From: Thalassospira sp. ER-Se-21-Dark
GTDB lineage: Bacteria > Pseudomonadota > Alphaproteobacteria > Rhodospirillales > Thalassospiraceae
Assembly: GCF_017922435.1 (NCBI RefSeq)
Contig: NZ_VDEZ01000001.1
Span: 1,550,001-1,614,000, forward strand
Length of the DNA: 64,000 nucleotides
Direction of reading: 5' to 3'
How positions within the stretch are numbered: position 1 is the first letter of the stretch; each line of letters starts with the position of its first letter. A program made the position numbers and the translations under genes. The notes under the pieces were generated by a model. That model saw nothing but the letters and a program-made list of their open reading frames with translations. It was not told the DNA's origin and made no database searches. Shown here in pieces: positions 18,074-26,750 of this stretch.

Positions 18074-19030
18074 TCAGACCGTAAACGGCACGTCCTTGCC
18101 GGCAACATACGCATCGATGTTATCAAGCGCGCGGAAGCCCATGGCGTTGCGGGTTTCAACCGTGGCCGATCCCAGATGCGGCAGCAGGAAGGTGTTTGCA
18201 AGGTCGCGATAGGCCGGCTCGATATTTGGCTCACCCGCGAACACATCCAACCCGGCTGCGGTCAGTTTGCCCGATTTCAGGGCGGCAATCAGGTCCTGAT
18301 CATTGACGACATCGCCGCGCGCGGTGTTCACGATGATCGCGCCATCGGGCAGTTTGGCAATGAAATCCGAATTGACCATGCCGCGTGTTTCGGGCGTTGA
18401 CGGGCAATGCAGCGACAGGAAATCACAATGGGGCAAAAGGCCCTCGATGCTGTCGTGATAGGTCGCCCCCACTTCCTGATCGGCGGGCAACTGGCGGCGG
18501 TTGTAATAATGGATGTCCATATCAAAACCGCGGGCGCGTTTGGCGACCGCCTGTCCAATGCGGCCCATGCCAACGATGCCGAGTTTCTTGCCTGTTACTT
18601 GCGTGCCCATCAGATGGGTCGGACGCCAGCTTGACCAGGTGGCGTTGCGGACTTCGGCCTCCCCCTCGCTTGCGCGGCGGGCGGCACCAAGGATCAGAAG
18701 CCAGGCAATATCGGCGGTGGCATCGGTCAGCACACCCGGGGTGTTGCCAATGATCACGCCCTTTTTCCTGGCCGCTGCCAGATCGATATGATCGGTCCCG
18801 ACCGAGAAGGTGGCGATGATTTTGACACTGTCGGATAGATGATCAAAAAATTCGGCATCAATCGGATCGCCCACCGAAACAAGGGCGGCATCCGCGCCAT
18901 GACACAGCGCCAGGATTTCGGCCCGGGTCAGGGGATCGTCATCTTCCTGGGTGCGGATGTCGTAACTTTCAGCCGCACGTTTGGCGACGGCATCGGGCAA
19001 TCGGCGGGTGACGGCAAGAACAGGTTTCAT
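18074..19030 (-). CDS. D-2-hydroxyacid dehydrogenase (glyoxylate reductase-like)
   Basis: This enzyme of 318 residues belongs to the NAD(P)-dependent D-2-hydroxyacid dehydrogenase family. The Rossmann motif GIVGMGRIGQAVAKRARGF is at about 151-169. Catalytic Arg (NTARGDVV), Glu (FAGEPN) and His (LPHLGSATVETR) are all present. Arg downstream of the first Gly motif (YYNRR) suggests NADPH preference. The closest functional types are GhrB/GyaR glyoxylate and hydroxypyruvate reductases. It is monocistronic, with a shared terminator. Confidence 0.85.
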   Translation of the reverse strand: MKPVLAVTRRLPDAVAKRAAESYDIRTQEDDDPLTRAEILALCHGADAALVSVGDPIDAEFFDHLSDSVKIIATFSVGTDHIDLAAARKKGVIIGNTPGVLTDATADIAWLLILGAARRASEGEAEVRNATWSSWRPTHLMGTQVTGKKLGIVGMGRIGQAVAKRARGFDMDIHYYNRRQLPADQEVGATYHDSIEGLLPHCDFLSLHCPSTPETRGMVNSDFIAKLPDGAIIVNTARGDVVNDQDLIAALKSGKLTAAGLDVFAGEPNIEPAYRDLANTFLLPHLGSATVETRNAMGFRALDNIDAYVAGKDVPFTV

Positions 19031-19077
19031 GATGGGTTTCTCCCTGAAGCGATTTTGTTTTTAAGTTTTCAATTGTT

Positions 19078-19653
19078 CTAGAATAGCTGCCCAACGGCCA
19101 GACGGATACCGATTGATGTGATCACCAGCGACAGCAGGAAGTCGGCCAGAACGATGGTGCTCGCCGTCGGGATCGGGACCGACAGGGTCAGCTTGGCGAT
19201 ATAGACGCCATACACCAGCGTCGCGATCACCGCGATAAAGACAAAGCCACCGGCACCCAGCGATGGGAACAACACCCCCAGCATCAAGGCCGCCAGATAA
19301 AGCCCCATCTGAAGCACGCTTGCCCAGTTATAGACCGTGACAAACGCGATATAGCGTTCGGCACGGCCCAGCATCGGGATGACATGGAACATGATCAGCG
19401 GAAAGGCGACCCATTTGATGACATAGGCAATGACTTCGACCAGCATGTAACGCATCGCCGGGAAGTCGTCCGGGGCATCGAAAATGTCGTTCCAGCGCAA
19501 CATCGCAAAGGCCGGAAACACAATCACTGCTGCCAGAAACGAACGCCAGAATCCCTCGATCAAAAAATTAAAAAATCCAAGACCCTGGGTATCGCCACGG
19601 GCAAGACGCCATGTGCCGTAAAGGGCGCGCAGGGTTTCGCTGGAGGTGTTCAT
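19078..19653 (-). CDS. Polytopic inner-membrane protein, unknown function
   Basis: This protein of 191 residues has about five hydrophobic segments: roughly 35-52, 68-90, 101-127, 131-155 and 162-188. No catalytic motif is visible. It could be a distant relative of the Yip1/DUF1282 membrane fold, but that is a guess. It lies 47 bp upstream of the hydroxyacid dehydrogenase on the same strand, so they may be co-transcribed. Confidence 0.6.
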   Translation of the reverse strand: MNTSSETLRALYGTWRLARGDTQGLGFFNFLIEGFWRSFLAAVIVFPAFAMLRWNDIFDAPDDFPAMRYMLVEVIAYVIKWVAFPLIMFHVIPMLGRAERYIAFVTVYNWASVLQMGLYLAALMLGVLFPSLGAGGFVFIAVIATLVYGVYIAKLTLSVPIPTASTIVLADFLLSLVITSIGIRLAVGQLF

Positions 19654-19833
19654 TTAGGGCTTGTTTCCGGGCTGTGGGGCAAAGCAGACATGAATGTGTC
19701 TAGCAGTCTGTGGGCAACAGTCCAACAGCTTATCCCCGAATGCCCGTCCTTCACAAGGTGGGGTTGCCAAACGTCTTTTTCTTGCACGGGTCATCGGGCC
19801 CTTGAGACGGCAAAACGAGGTGGCGGGATCAGG

Positions 19834-20448
19834 ATGACGGACAATACGGACGAAGAATATGCGTTGCGCTTGTCCTATCTTGAAAAAACCGATCCCAACT
19901 CGCTGGCGGTCGCGCGGCTGTATCTTGAAATGGCCAGCAACCACAGGCCCGATCAGCGCGAAGAGGCATTGGCGCTGTTTGATGCCGCCGATACAATTTT
20001 CGCGCTGCATTTGCCGACGGCACGTGATGCGGCGGTGGCGGGGCTGGCACTTAGTCTCAATAACCGGGCCGCGCTTGAGATCGAGGCCGGTGAATGGGAA
20101 TGGGCGGTGGATGCCGCCTGTCAGGCCGTGGAACTGCGTCAGGATCGCCTGCGCAATTGCGTTGGGCGCAAGGATGACAAGGAACGTCTTGATCTGGGCT
20201 ATTCACTGGCCGCGCTTGTTCTGGCCCTGCAAGGGGCGGGCAAGCTTGATCTGGCGCGCGATGCGGCATGCGATGCGGTCAAAGTGCTGGGTGCCTTTGC
20301 CGGGATGCGCAATCAGGACGCGTTTGTCCTTTTGACCAAGCTGATCTGTATCTATGCCGATCTGTGCAACCGGACGGGTCAGTTGCCCGATGCCAATGTT
20401 TTGTTGCCACTGGCCAAGGCGTTTTACTCTGCGCGCGGCAAGTCCTGA
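19834..20448 (+). CDS. TPR-like helical protein, unknown function
   Basis: This protein of 204 residues is predicted almost entirely alpha-helical, with Ala/Leu-rich repeats reminiscent of tetratricopeptide repeats (about 20-45, 72-100, 110-140, 150-180). There is no signal peptide or catalytic motif. ATG at 19834 is preceded by GGGATCAGG; the frame is open further upstream, but that part reads as antisense of the neighbouring gene. Function is unknown; such proteins usually serve as protein-protein scaffolds. Confidence 0.6.
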   Translation: MTDNTDEEYALRLSYLEKTDPNSLAVARLYLEMASNHRPDQREEALALFDAADTIFALHLPTARDAAVAGLALSLNNRAALEIEAGEWEWAVDAACQAVELRQDRLRNCVGRKDDKERLDLGYSLAALVLALQGAGKLDLARDAACDAVKVLGAFAGMRNQDAFVLLTKLICIYADLCNRTGQLPDANVLLPLAKAFYSARGKS

Positions 20449-20457
20449 GCAAAGAAA

Positions 20458-20489
20458 AACGGCCACAAGGACGTTTCCCTGTGGCCGTT
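20458..20489 (-). terminator. Terminator of the DUF4139 gene
   Basis: The 10-bp stem AACGGCCACA / TGTGGCCGTT is followed, on the minus strand, by TTTTTC. It sits between convergent genes. Confidence 0.75.
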
Positions 20490-20509
20490 CCAATTCATGG
20501 ATTGATTGA

Positions 20510-21967
20510 TCAGCGGGTGCTTGCCACTGACCAGGTCAACGTCACTTCACCATTTGCCGGAACTTCGATGTCCCAGCTGATCTGGCCGGGTTGGTCGCGT
20601 TCATGCTTGTGGCTTTCGGCCGTCACTTTCCAATCCGTTGGCAGGTCTTCACGGACGGTGACGGTTTCGACACGGTCGCTGGTATTGCGGATGGTCCATT
20701 TTAGATCGGCCTTAATCGCGTCTGGCAGGTTCGGACGGGCCTTGCGGTCAAACGAGGTGACATTTCGTGTGCCGTTAAGATCGCTGGCCTTGCCCAGACG
20801 CAGGGTCGCATCACGGCCAACCGGGGTCAGCGAAATCATGTCTTCGGAAAGATAGCCGGTATCGCCTGCCGGGGTTTGGGCATAGATGCGCACGATGCCA
20901 TCCGGCCACGGGCTTTTGGCGTCTTTGCCGCCTTGGTTGGTGATGTCGATTTCAAGATCCGGACGGACGAAGTCGTTGGTGTCATTTTGCGCCATGTTAT
21001 AGACGCTGCTTGATGCCTGGAAGATCGCGTGGCGTTTGACCGGCAGGACCTGTGGGTCGAGCAGTGGCAGAATGACCGTATCGCCATCCTGCATCGAAAG
21101 GCCGTCAAACGGGCCATAAACATGCAGGTTTTCAAAACTTGCCCGGTCGGGTGCGCCAGCAGAAGGTGCGGCACCATCGGCCATGGCCGACATCATCATT
21201 TCGGTGCGTGCGGCCTTGGCCATCGGGGGCTGTTGCACCCGGTTGGGGTCACCAGCTACCAGACGCAAGGACGCATTGTCATAATCGCTGCCTGATCCGT
21301 TCATGACCTTGGCGATTGCGGTCAATTTCAAACTGTTTTCCGCGCGGTCATAATAGGCGGTATAGGTCGTGTTCCAACCGATTCCGCCCAGAAGATAGGC
21401 CATGGAAACGTGATCAAGCGCGGTACCGGACGCGATATCCGCATCAAGGGTCGGGCTGGTGGTAAAGCCATCGGGCAGTTCGGAAACAATCACCTGATCA
21501 AGCGGCACCTGTTCCAGACCGGCATCGGTTTCAATCAGGGCAACATGGCTTACCGCGACAAGGGTGCCTTCAATCAGGTCATCGTCACGGCGAATGGTGA
21601 CGGTCTTGCCGATCTGATCGCGCACAAGGTCGTCAATGGCGTTTGATCCGTTGCCGCGATTGCGCAAGGACGTCCAGACAAGATCGGCATCCTTGGCAGT
21701 GCCAAGCAGGAAGGAGTCATTCATGATGGTCTGGGGCAGGCCATCAATGCGAAGCGTGCTTTGGCCTGCGGGAATGGCCGCATCGCGTTTTTCGGTAATC
21801 AGCGAAAGGTTGCCGGGATAAACCGTCAGCTGCAGGCTGGTGCGGTTGTCGGCTGATAGTCCGACGGACGGGCTTTGCGCGCGGGCAGGCTCAGCATCCG
21901 GTCCGAAAAATACCGCTGATCCCAACAAGGCGGCGAGTGCAAAACGATTGCGTAATGCTGCTGTCAT
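20510..21967 (-). CDS. Secreted DUF4139-domain protein
   Basis: This protein of 485 residues has a clear signal peptide (MTAALRNRF, a hydrophobic core, then PARAQ). ATG at 21967 follows GGGA and starts that peptide. The mature part is rich in beta strands and matches the DUF4139 type (early region LQLTVYPGNLSLITEKRDA; C-terminal WTIRNTSDRVETVTVREDLP). Family members are periplasmic or surface proteins of unknown role. It is transcribed alone, with its own terminator. Confidence 0.75.
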   Translation of the reverse strand: MTAALRNRFALAALLGSAVFFGPDAEPARAQSPSVGLSADNRTSLQLTVYPGNLSLITEKRDAAIPAGQSTLRIDGLPQTIMNDSFLLGTAKDADLVWTSLRNRGNGSNAIDDLVRDQIGKTVTIRRDDDLIEGTLVAVSHVALIETDAGLEQVPLDQVIVSELPDGFTTSPTLDADIASGTALDHVSMAYLLGGIGWNTTYTAYYDRAENSLKLTAIAKVMNGSGSDYDNASLRLVAGDPNRVQQPPMAKAARTEMMMSAMADGAAPSAGAPDRASFENLHVYGPFDGLSMQDGDTVILPLLDPQVLPVKRHAIFQASSSVYNMAQNDTNDFVRPDLEIDITNQGGKDAKSPWPDGIVRIYAQTPAGDTGYLSEDMISLTPVGRDATLRLGKASDLNGTRNVTSFDRKARPNLPDAIKADLKWTIRNTSDRVETVTVREDLPTDWKVTAESHKHERDQPGQISWDIEVPANGEVTLTWSVASTR

Positions 21968-22168
21968 TCCCGATCCCTTTTGTCCTGATGAAGTGGGGCT
22001 ATGCAATTTGCTCTGATTGCCACCTTTGCGTGAAAAGATGGCAGGATCAAGGACATGCAGGGATAATTTCAGGCAAGACGCATAAACACGTGGCACCAAT
22101 GCACACAAACGTTGGCCGGCGCAATTCGATGCACAGCAAAAGTCAGGATCTGACGATGGGGCTAGTGC

Positions 22169-22654
22169 TTAGCTCAGAACGTGGTGGAAGGAATATCCGC
22201 CGACCTCGGGAAGGTGATGTTGGTAGGCTGCCTGACGCGCGGTATCAATGATGATCGGCGCGCGCAGATTGACCGACATGCTCACCGGGCCATCATCGGG
22301 CTTGTGCAGGGTCACAATCAGCAACACCGCGCCATCTTCCTTTTTGATACCGTGAATGCCAAAGCCCTGTTCAAGATGTTCGGGCCGGATCGTATCGCTT
22401 TCAAGGTTATAGGGTGCCACGATAAAGGCCAGTTCCGGTTCGGTCAGGCATTGCATCAAAAGAAATGCATTACCGCTTTCCCCCGGGAAGCTGGCAAGGG
22501 CAAAGACGTTATGATCAGGAAAGCCCTTAAGCCCGGCCGGGAAGTAAATGGCCTTGTCCCAGGCGAATTCGCGTTCGCCAAACAGGGTGGTCAGTTTTAC
22601 GGCGGACGGGACGGCCCCCTTGGCCGTCGGGTTCGCGCCTTTTTCGGTCGCCAT
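22169..22654 (-). CDS. fliW: FliW-like flagellar assembly factor
   Basis: This protein of 161 residues matches FliW: the FPAGLKGFPDHNVFAL motif (about 38-53), a central LMQCLTEPELAFIVAPY, and VNLRAPIIIDTARQAAYQ near the C-terminus. In Bacillus and Campylobacter FliW binds flagellin and sequesters CsrA, coupling flagellin export to translation. The ATG at 22654 has GGAGG 5 nt upstream. No flagellar genes or csrA lie nearby, so the partner is unknown. It follows the cyclase gene by 116 bp on the same strand. Confidence 0.72.
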   Translation of the reverse strand: MATEKGANPTAKGAVPSAVKLTTLFGEREFAWDKAIYFPAGLKGFPDHNVFALASFPGESGNAFLLMQCLTEPELAFIVAPYNLESDTIRPEHLEQGFGIHGIKKEDGAVLLIVTLHKPDDGPVSMSVNLRAPIIIDTARQAAYQHHLPEVGGYSFHHVLS

Positions 22655-22770
22655 CGCGTCCTCCTGCTGATCCGTTTTCATGCTGCACCAGAAATATCAA
22701 AGCACTTTGGATTGGTTTGCCGGATATTCAAGGGCTTGGCAGACCGGAAGACATTCTATTAGCAGTTTAT

Positions 22771-24141
22771 TTAGCGGCCGTTAAAGCGGACCCCGACAGG
22801 TTCACTAAACCCTTTGACCTGAATTGTTTGCGTCTCAGCATAGCGGGCGAGAAGGATCGGTCCGGCAACCGGGGCCTCTTTACGCAGGCGGTTGGCGAAT
22901 TGTTCGCTCATGACCGTATCGCTGCCAAGTTCGCGGGTGGCCTTTTCAAGGCGGGCGGCAAGGTTGACCGTCGCCCCGATGACGGCGGGTGTGACTGCCT
23001 CGCGTTGGCCGATATCACCGACAACGGCCGGGCCGAAGTTAAGGCCAACCCCGATTTCAAGCGGTTCGCCGCCATTTGCCGGGGCCCGGGCCTGCCATTC
23101 GGCGACCTGGGAAATGATCGCCTGTGCGGCACAAAATGCATTGGCCGCCGGGTTTTCAAGATCGTCGAAGGCCGCGAAACTCGCCATCACCGCATCACCA
23201 ATATATTTTTCGACAATGCCGCCATAGGCACCGATTTGCGATGTTGCGATGTGATGGAACTGGTTGAGGAACCGCATGACTTCCTGCGGGTCGCGCTTTT
23301 CGGCAAAGCGTGAAAAGCCGATAACATCGGCAAACAGAATAACGCATTCGCGGCGTTCACCCACACGGATCGGTTCATCACGATCGGCCAACTGATCGGC
23401 AAGGGCGGTCGGGAAATATCGCGCCAGATTGCCATGCGCACGTTCGGACGCCGCCGACTGGTTGATCAGGACCCGCAAACGCGAAACCATCACCGCACAG
23501 GCCAGCGTAAAGACGATGACAATGATCACCTGTTCGGCAAGGGCCGAGATATCGACAAATTCCGGCAGGTTATAGGTATCGATGATTTCTTGCTGGCTGG
23601 GGTTCCATTCATCGCCGAAATGCTGCGAAACGATCACGCCGGGCCGCGTCATCAGCCACCAGATCGCCCCGCACCATGACGCAAACAGCCAGAAGCCGAA
23701 CCACAGGATCAGGCGCGGCGAAAAGGTCATGATGATGATTGCCATCATGATCATCGAAAAGACCACGCCACGGTCGCGCACGACAAAGCCATACAGCCAT
23801 GCCGGATGATCCAGCAACGGATTAAGCGGATCGGGCACAACCGAGACATAGACAATCAGAACCGCGTCAATCACCGCCAGCAGATAGATCATCCAGTATG
23901 ATTTGCCGCCCCGAAAGGCGACGAAAAGCTGAACGAACACGCCGGGAATGAACCAGCCGAGGACCTCAAGCAGTGTATAAAGCTTGCCGGTTGGGGAGTC
24001 TGGTTTGCTAAACAAAAGCAGGATGAACGCCAGAAGGCAGATGCGTAAGAAGGCAACAAGGATCAGCCCGCGCTTTTCTTCGCGGGCGACAAGGCGTTCA
24101 AAAATTGACTCGGAAGGCTCAGTTTTTGACGGCATCAGCAA
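22771..24141 (-). CDS. Membrane-bound class III adenylate/guanylate cyclase
   Basis: This protein of 456 residues has an N-terminal domain of about six membrane helices (30-225) and a C-terminal class III cyclase domain (about 255-440). Both metal-binding Asp are present (VILFADVIGFSRF and YIGDAVMASF), as is the substrate-contacting Lys in EKYIGD and the VNLAARLE helix. It likely makes cAMP in response to a membrane signal. The gene overlaps the Crp-family gene by 23 bp, which strongly suggests cAMP is sensed by that regulator. Confidence 0.85.
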   Translation of the reverse strand: MLMPSKTEPSESIFERLVAREEKRGLILVAFLRICLLAFILLLFSKPDSPTGKLYTLLEVLGWFIPGVFVQLFVAFRGGKSYWMIYLLAVIDAVLIVYVSVVPDPLNPLLDHPAWLYGFVVRDRGVVFSMIMMAIIIMTFSPRLILWFGFWLFASWCGAIWWLMTRPGVIVSQHFGDEWNPSQQEIIDTYNLPEFVDISALAEQVIIVIVFTLACAVMVSRLRVLINQSAASERAHGNLARYFPTALADQLADRDEPIRVGERRECVILFADVIGFSRFAEKRDPQEVMRFLNQFHHIATSQIGAYGGIVEKYIGDAVMASFAAFDDLENPAANAFCAAQAIISQVAEWQARAPANGGEPLEIGVGLNFGPAVVGDIGQREAVTPAVIGATVNLAARLEKATRELGSDTVMSEQFANRLRKEAPVAGPILLARYAETQTIQVKGFSEPVGVRFNGR

Positions 24142-24862
24142 GAAGTTGTTTCAGCCCTTCGCTGTCCTTGACGACCAGTCGACCATCACGGCGCGTGATC
24201 ATCCCCTGTTTTTCAAGTTCGCGCAGCTTCTTGTTCACCGCTTCACGGGTCACACCCAGCATCAGGCCCAATTCCTGCTGCGACAGCGGAAGTGCGATGC
24301 GAATGCCTTCCGGGTCCGGGCCGCCATGACGTTCGGCCAGCCACAAGATGCGCTTGATCAGACGTGCGGTCAGATCAAGGAAGTTGGCATCTTCAAGCAG
24401 GTCACTGACCCAGCGCAGGCGACGGCACAAAAGGGCGGTGATGTGACGGCGCAGCGGAGCTTCGCGGTCAAAGATTTCAAAGAAGTCATCGCGCGAAATG
24501 AAAAGTGTCCGGGTCGGGCCAACCGCACGTGCAGTCGCCGTGCGCGGTTCACCATCCAGCAATGCGATCTCGCCAAATACCGCACCGGGGGCCAGAACGT
24601 TAAGCACGATTTCCTTGCCGGTTTCCGAAACCGATGAAATGCGAACCTTGCCGGCCTCAACCGCATAAAGCCCGTCTGCCGGTGCGCCCTTTTCAAACAG
24701 CAACTGGCCATCGTCGAACCGGCGGACAGTCGCCTGGTTTGACAGTTGCTCCAACAGTTCGGGGTCCAGATCCTCAAACAGGAAGCTGCCTGCCAGAATG
24801 CGCGAAGCAATCTTCGCAAGTTGCGGTGATTTTGGGCCGGTTACACTGTTCACGGGGTTCAC
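24119..24862 (-). CDS. Crp/Fnr-family transcriptional regulator
   Basis: This regulator of 247 residues has an N-terminal cyclic-nucleotide-binding domain whose phosphate-binding cassette GEIALLDGEPRTATA (97-111) keeps the Glu98 and Arg107 that contact cAMP. A C-terminal winged helix-turn-helix (SQQELGLMLGVTREAVNKKL) follows. There is no Fnr-type Cys cluster, so Crp-like cAMP sensing fits better. GTG at 24862 is the start; no ATG is available. It is translationally coupled to the cyclase gene. Confidence 0.85.
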   Translation of the reverse strand: MNPVNSVTGPKSPQLAKIASRILAGSFLFEDLDPELLEQLSNQATVRRFDDGQLLFEKGAPADGLYAVEAGKVRISSVSETGKEIVLNVLAPGAVFGEIALLDGEPRTATARAVGPTRTLFISRDDFFEIFDREAPLRRHITALLCRRLRWVSDLLEDANFLDLTARLIKRILWLAERHGGPDPEGIRIALPLSQQELGLMLGVTREAVNKKLRELEKQGMITRRDGRLVVKDSEGLKQLLADAVKN

Positions 24863-25121
24863 TTTGAAAATGGTTTCGTTTCAGCGGGCGAATCGCAGAA
24901 TTCGAATGCCAAAGTAGCACAAATATCCTGCTTTACAGCAAGCTGTTTTGTATCTGGATCAGCAGGTGTGGCATGCCGGAATACGCAGGCCAAAGGCTGC
25001 TTTAAGTACGGTGCAATACACTCAGATGATTATTTCTGCTTTGATTTGTCGGGCGTGCTGCCTATCTTGGCGAGACGGCTCACCAACGCGATTTCAGGTG
25101 GGAAAGGCTGGGAACAAGGAA

Positions 25122-25568
25122 ATGAGCGTGCAGGAAATTCTAGTCATCAACGGACCGAACCTGAACCTGCTGGGGCAGCGCCAGCCGGAAATTTACGGCT
25201 ATGACACGCTGGCCTCGATCGAGGAAAAATGCAGCACGCTTGCCAAGGAGCTTGGCGTTTCGGTGCGGTTTGGCCAGTCCAACCATGAAGGTGCGATCAT
25301 CGACATGATCCACGAGGCCCGCACCAAATCAGCCGCCCTGATCATTAATGCCGGTGCCTATACCCATACCTCGGTTGCGATCCATGACGCGCTCAAGACC
25401 TTTGAGGGCTATATCATCGAGCTGCATATTTCCAACCCGCACGCGCGCGAGGAATTCCGCCATACCAGCTGGATCAGCCCGGTCGCCGATGCGGTGATGG
25501 CAGGTGCCGGTGCCTATGGCTATGAACTGGCAACCCGCCTTGCTGCGGAAAAGATCAAGGCCGCCTGA
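25122..25568 (+). CDS. aroQ: Type II 3-dehydroquinate dehydratase
   Basis: This enzyme of 148 residues catalyses the third step of the shikimate pathway. The family signature INGPNLNLLGQRQPEIYG (9-26) carries the catalytic Arg and Tyr; QSNHEGAIID, NAGAYTHTSVAI and ELHISNPHAREEFRH follow. ATG at 25122 is preceded by AAGGA. It is monocistronic, with a terminator at 25667. Confidence 0.93.
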   Translation: MSVQEILVINGPNLNLLGQRQPEIYGYDTLASIEEKCSTLAKELGVSVRFGQSNHEGAIIDMIHEARTKSAALIINAGAYTHTSVAIHDALKTFEGYIIELHISNPHAREEFRHTSWISPVADAVMAGAGAYGYELATRLAAEKIKAA

Positions 25569-25666
25569 AAAAGGCTCTGAATTATTCAATCCCGTTGTCG
25601 TAAAATGTTGTAATTCTGCCAGAAGACAGTTTGAATAATTGCGACACAGAGATTTTGAAGACAATT

Positions 25667-25693
25667 AAGGGCAGCACATGGCTGCCCTTTTTT
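25667..25693 (+). terminator. Terminator of aroQ
   Basis: The 9-bp stem AAGGGCAGC / GCTGCCCTT with a 5-base loop is followed by a T-run. It lies between convergent aroQ and recR. Confidence 0.88.
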
Positions 25694-25712
25694 CTGTCTG
25701 AATGATCGCTGT

Positions 25713-26306
25713 TTAGACCGAGCTTCTTGACCGCAAAGCGGCCGCCAGTGTGCCATCATCAAGATAATCAAGCTCACCACCCACCGGCACGCCATGAGCA
25801 AGGCGGGTGACTTTGACCCCGGTTTCGATCAGCCGTTCGGTGATGTAATGCGCTGTGGTCTGGCCATCGACCGTAGCATTGGTGGCAAGGATGACCTCGG
25901 ACACAGCGTTTTCGCGCACGCGGTTGACCAGCTGATCGATTTTAAGGTCATCCGGCCCGACACCATCAAGCGGCGACAGTGTGCCGCCCAGCACATGATA
26001 TTTGCCTTTGAACGATGCCCCGCGCTCAAGCGCCCAAAGATCCTGGACTTCCTCGACCACACAGATGATATCCGTACCCCGGTTCTGATCGGCACAGATA
26101 TGGCAGGGATCGGTAACATCGATATTGCCGCAATTCGAACAGGTCGTCATGACCTCGGCCGTGGCATGGAGTGCGTCGGCCAGCGGGATCATCAATGTTT
26201 CAGGCTTTTTGAGCATCTGCAAAACCGCACGCCGTGCCGAACGCGGCCCAAGGCCGGGCAGGCGCGAAAGCAGCTTGATCAGATTTTCAATTTCCCGTCC
26301 GGTCAT
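25713..26306 (-). CDS. recR: Recombination mediator RecR
   Basis: RecR of 197 residues has an N-terminal helix-hairpin-helix ([18 protein letters not shown]), a C4 zinc motif [16 protein letters not shown] at about 57-72, a Toprim domain and a C-terminal Walker-like region ([19 protein letters not shown]). It acts with RecF/RecO to load RecA at gaps. It is the last gene of the dnaX-ybaB-recR group, but a hairpin precedes it. Confidence 0.94.
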   Translation of the reverse strand: MTGREIENLIKLLSRLPGLGPRSARRAVLQMLKKPETLMIPLADALHATAEVMTTCSNCGNIDVTDPCHICADQNRGTDIICVVEEVQDLWALERGASFKGKYHVLGGTLSPLDGVGPDDLKIDQLVNRVRENAVSEVILATNATVDGQTTAHYITERLIETGVKVTRLAHGVPVGGELDYLDDGTLAAALRSRSSV

Positions 26307-26347
26307 GATGATCCCGTTTGTGGTGTTTTCTGATAGTTAGCTTGTAT

Positions 26348-26381
26348 CAAAAACAAAGGGCGGCGCAATGCCACCCTTTGT
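26348..26381 (-). terminator. Hairpin between ybaB and recR
   Basis: On the minus strand, arms ACAAAGGGTGGC and GCCGCCCTTTGT (one mismatch) are followed by TTTTTG. It looks like an intrinsic terminator or attenuator inside the dnaX-ybaB-recR group. Confidence 0.65.
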
Positions 26382-26426
26382 CGCGTACGATGAAAGTACG
26401 AAATTTATTGTGTGTCCGATGAAAGA

Positions 26427-26750
26427 TCAGAACGGCAGTTTGAAACCTTCCGGCAAGTTCATGCCGCCGGTGACGTCTTTCATCTTTTCCTGAACGGCGG
26501 CCTCGACCTTGACCTTGGCGTCGTTATAGGCCGCCACAATCAGGTCTTCGAGGACTTCGGTGTCGTTGGGGTCAACGATGCTTTTATCAAGCGAAAGGCC
26601 ACGCATTTCGCCTTTGCCATTGAGCATCACCTTGACCATGCCCGCACCGGACTGGCCTTCGATTTCAAGTTCAACCAGTCCTTCCTGCATTTCCTGCATT
26701 TTGGACTGCATCTGCTGGGCCTGTTTCAGCATCCCTGCAAGGTTCTTCAT
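26427..26750 (-). CDS. YbaB/EbfC nucleoid-associated protein
   Basis: This protein of 107 residues begins [20 protein letters not shown], the typical coiled start of the YbaB/EbfC family of DNA-binding dimers. Its start overlaps the dnaX stop by 4 bp. The order dnaX-ybaB-recR is widely conserved in bacteria. Confidence 0.92.
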   Translation of the reverse strand: MKNLAGMLKQAQQMQSKMQEMQEGLVELEIEGQSGAGMVKVMLNGKGEMRGLSLDKSIVDPNDTEVLEDLIVAAYNDAKVKVEAAVQEKMKDVTGGMNLPEGFKLPF

